Under the pieces are notes generated by a model. It saw nothing but the letters and a program-made list of their open reading frames with translations. It searched no databases and was not told the origin of the DNA. DNA of 64,000 nt from Ruminococcaceae bacterium HV4-5-B5C (GTDB lineage: Bacteria; Bacillota; Clostridia; Oscillospirales; Acutalibacteraceae): positions 62,001 through 126,000 of the forward strand of contig FXYJ02000003.1 in the NCBI GenBank assembly GCA_900184925.1, given 5' to 3'. Each line of letters starts with the position of its first letter. Positions within the stretch are counted from its first letter, which is position 1. Shown here piece after piece: positions 62,142-64,000 of the stretch. A program made the position numbers and the translations under genes.

Positions 62142-63227
62142 TTACGCGTTTTCCTTTTCAAATTTTCGCATGAAGTCGACAAGCTTTTCCACGCCCTCGA
62201 CCGGCATGGCGTTATAGATGGATGCACGCATGCCTCCGACGCTGCGGTGACCTTTCAGGTTGACGAAATCATGCTCCGTGGCGGCTGCGACAAATTTTTT
62301 GTCCATTGCTTCGTCGCCCGTCACAAACGGAATATTCATCAGCGAACGGTCTTCCTTTACAACCGTGCCGTGGAACAGCTTTGAGTTGTCGAGGAAGTCG
62401 TACAGCATGCCGGCCTTTTTTCGGTTGATCTTTTCCATCTCATCGAGGCCGCCGACTGTGTTTTTCAGCCAGTCGAGCACGAGACCGCAGACGTAGATGG
62501 CGTAGCACGGCGGTGTGTTGAACATGGAGTCGCTGTCCGCGTGCGTCTGGTAGTTGAACATGGTCGGCGTAATGTCCATGGCGTGACCGATGAGGTCTTC
62601 GCGGATGATGACGACCGTGAGGCCCGCCGGGCCCATGTTTTTCTGTGCGCCGGCAAAGAGCAGCCCGAATTTCGAAACGTCGATCGGCTGGCTCAGCACG
62701 CAGGAGGAGATATCGGCCACAAGCGGCACGCTTCCGGTCTTGGGCAGTTCATGGAACAGGGTACCGTAGATGGTGTTGTTCATGCAGATATGAAAATAGT
62801 CCGCGTCCTTTGTGAAAGAAGCGGGGTCAAGCTTCGGGATGTAAGAAAAGGTTTTGTCTTTGGAAGAAGCGACAACGTTCGCTTCCCCATAGCGGGCAGC
62901 CTCTTTGTACGCCTTGGTGGCCCACTGACCGGTGAGCACAAAGTCGGCCTTTTTGCTTTTGTTCATCAGGTTCAGCGGAACCATCGCAAACTGCGAAGAA
63001 GCGCCGCCCTGCAGGAACAGTACTTTATAATTTTCGGGGATATTCATCACTTCGCGGAGTAAACATTCCGCAGACTGGATAATCCCTTCGTAGATTTTAG
63101 ATCGATGGGACATCTCCATAACCGACTGACCGCTGCCCTGATAATCCAGCATTTCTTCCGCCGCACGACGGAGAACCGGTTCAGGCAGCATAGACGGGCC
63201 TGCAGAGAAGTTGTAAACTCGTTTCAT
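62142..63227 (-). CDS. serC: Phosphoserine aminotransferase
   Basis: The 361-residue PLP enzyme converts phosphohydroxypyruvate to phosphoserine, the second step of serine synthesis. It begins RVYNFSAGPSMLPEPVLRRA, has FLQGGASSQFAMVPLNL, the PLP lysine in GAQKNMGPAG and GHRSVGGMRASIYNAMP at the end. GGAGGT precedes the ATG at 63227. serC and serA form one operon; serB is not present here. Confidence 0.96.
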   Translation of the reverse strand: MKRVYNFSAGPSMLPEPVLRRAAEEMLDYQGSGQSVMEMSHRSKIYEGIIQSAECLLREVMNIPENYKVLFLQGGASSQFAMVPLNLMNKSKKADFVLTGQWATKAYKEAARYGEANVVASSKDKTFSYIPKLDPASFTKDADYFHICMNNTIYGTLFHELPKTGSVPLVADISSCVLSQPIDVSKFGLLFAGAQKNMGPAGLTVVIIREDLIGHAMDITPTMFNYQTHADSDSMFNTPPCYAIYVCGLVLDWLKNTVGGLDEMEKINRKKAGMLYDFLDNSKLFHGTVVKEDRSLMNIPFVTGDEAMDKKFVAAATEHDFVNLKGHRSVGGMRASIYNAMPVEGVEKLVDFMRKFEKENA

Positions 63228-63274
63228 GATGTACCTCCAATACCAAGTTTGAATTTTTTGGGGCCAATAGATTC

Positions 63275-63303
63275 ATTATAGTGTTACGATTTAACCTTGT
63301 CAA
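63275..63303 (-). promoter_or_regulatory. Perfect consensus promoter of the serC-serA operon
   Basis: On the minus strand, TTGACA (63303-63298) and TATAAT (63280-63275) are 17 bp apart, an exact consensus. The leader is only about 40 bases, too short for a T-box. Confidence 0.88.
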
Positions 63304-63408
63304 TCGTTGAGGTGCGGGGAAGAGGGGGAACTTTCTTTGTTTTTTTAAGTCAAAAACCCGCATAGCTTCGAAGAGATAAATATGATATAATAACTTCGGT
63401 GATATGAT

Positions 63409-64000
63409 ATGAAAAAGCGGGTTTTCCTGTGCCGGGCCGCTGTTTTTCTGGCGGCCTGCGCCGGAGTCATCTGGTTCCTGATTCCCGTGCTCTGGGGTGT
63501 GCTGAACATCGGCAACGGGTGCGGCCTCGCCGTGTGCCTCCTGCTTCTGGTGCTGACGCTTCTCTGGGGAAAACTGCGCGAGGCGGGGAAACGTTCCCGC
63601 GCCGTCAAAGGCGTCTTATCCGCTGTGATGATTCTTCTGTGTGCGGGGGCTGTGTGGAGCGCGGCCATGACGGTCTGCATGCTTTCCGCTTCCCGTACCG
63701 AGCCGCCTGCCGACGCCCCTGTCGTCGTTCTCGGCAGCATGGTGCAGGGCGACCACCCGAGCGCCGATCTGAGGGTGCGTATTGAAACGGCTTCAGCTTA
63801 TCTGAAAAAGCATCCCGGCACGAAATGTATTGCGAGCGGCGGGCAGGGCCGCCATGAAAACGTGACGGAGGCTTCGGCGATTAAAAAAGCCCTCGTTGAA
63901 GACGGAATCGACCCGGAGCGCATTTTCACGGAAGAGGGCTCCACGACTACAAAACAGAATTTTGCAAATTCGCTGAAGCTTGCCGGGGCCAACGGGCTCG
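63409..64000 (+). CDS. YdcF/SanA-like (DUF218) membrane protein, 3' end missing
   Basis: The frame from ATG 63409 runs open to the window edge (197 residues). Three hydrophobic segments (about 8-29, 36-52 and 67-89) precede a DUF218 domain: PVVVLGSMVQGDHPSADLRV, then CIASGGQGRHENVTEASAIK and EEGSTTTKQNFANSLKLA. DUF218 proteins are linked to wall-polymer carrier metabolism (ElyC/SanA) without a firm reaction. The ribosome site is weak. It is divergent from serC, with about 105 bases from the serC -35 box. Confidence 0.88.
   Translation, partial: MKKRVFLCRAAVFLAACAGVIWFLIPVLWGVLNIGNGCGLAVCLLLLVLTLLWGKLREAGKRSRAVKGVLSAVMILLCAGAVWSAAMTVCMLSASRTEPPADAPVVVLGSMVQGDHPSADLRVRIETASAYLKKHPGTKCIASGGQGRHENVTEASAIKKALVEDGIDPERIFTEEGSTTTKQNFANSLKLAGANGL

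Noticed and set aside
63228..63408. T-box riboswitch before serC
   Set aside because: The promoter lies about 50-75 bases from the start codon and the leader is too short; no T-box sequence or terminator is present.

Overview
The window is a gene-dense, chromosomal stretch of a low-copy, moderately GC-rich (roughly 55-60% by eye) Gram-positive-type genome. Ribosome binding sites are strong AGGAGG types, TTG and GTG starts are frequent, and there are FtsEX/CwlO-PcsB type wall genes, a Bce-type peptide-sensing module, CdaR/PucR and DegV proteins, and a KOW gene between map and infA. Together these point to Clostridia (Bacillota), most likely an Oscillospirales-like anaerobe. The genus cannot be fixed from the sequence alone. 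No phage, insertion sequence, CRISPR array, tRNA or rRNA was seen.

Layout. 1-700: the end of release factor 3. 800-1470: a small membrane protein/XRE regulator cassette with repeated operators. 1560-6490: a LacI-controlled sugar operon (DUF4867, FGGY kinase, FucI/AraA-like isomerase) whose substrate is unknown. 6500-8250: a patatin lipase and a lytic transglycosylase, divergent. 8280-10320: a two-component system. 10330-17230: a PucR/CdaR regulator, then ftsE-ftsX, two peptidoglycan hydrolases sharing one coiled-coil type, and a CtpA protease. 17240-22250: greA, lysS, an unknown membrane protein, ilvD and a 69-residue orphan. 22230-24900: a Crp/Fnr regulator divergent from leuCD. 24940-33620: two chemoreceptors, a response regulator-kinase-HtrA operon, and the decayed remains of a third chemoreceptor.

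33690-49580 is the complete S10-spc-alpha ribosomal cluster (rpsJ to rplQ with secY, adk, map, a KOW protein, infA and rpoA). A long leader precedes it, with alternative helices and a terminator-like hairpin. 49630-50640: DegV. 50640-53300 (minus): feoA-feoB and a tiny FeoB-associated membrane protein behind a consensus promoter with an operator at the start site. 53350-55155 (minus): an AlkD-like protein and lactate dehydrogenase. 55175-59945 (minus): a BceRS-BceAB-like module. 60100-60940: an SGNH hydrolase. 60950-63300 (minus): serC-serA. 63409 to the end: the start of a YdcF-like membrane protein.

Most of the window is housekeeping (translation, division-coupled wall hydrolysis, serine and branched-chain amino acid synthesis, iron uptake), broken up by envelope-sensing modules. 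The least explained parts are the sugar operon, the ribosomal leader, the paired FtsEX hydrolases, the membrane protein after lysS, and a probable dispersed repeat behind feoB.
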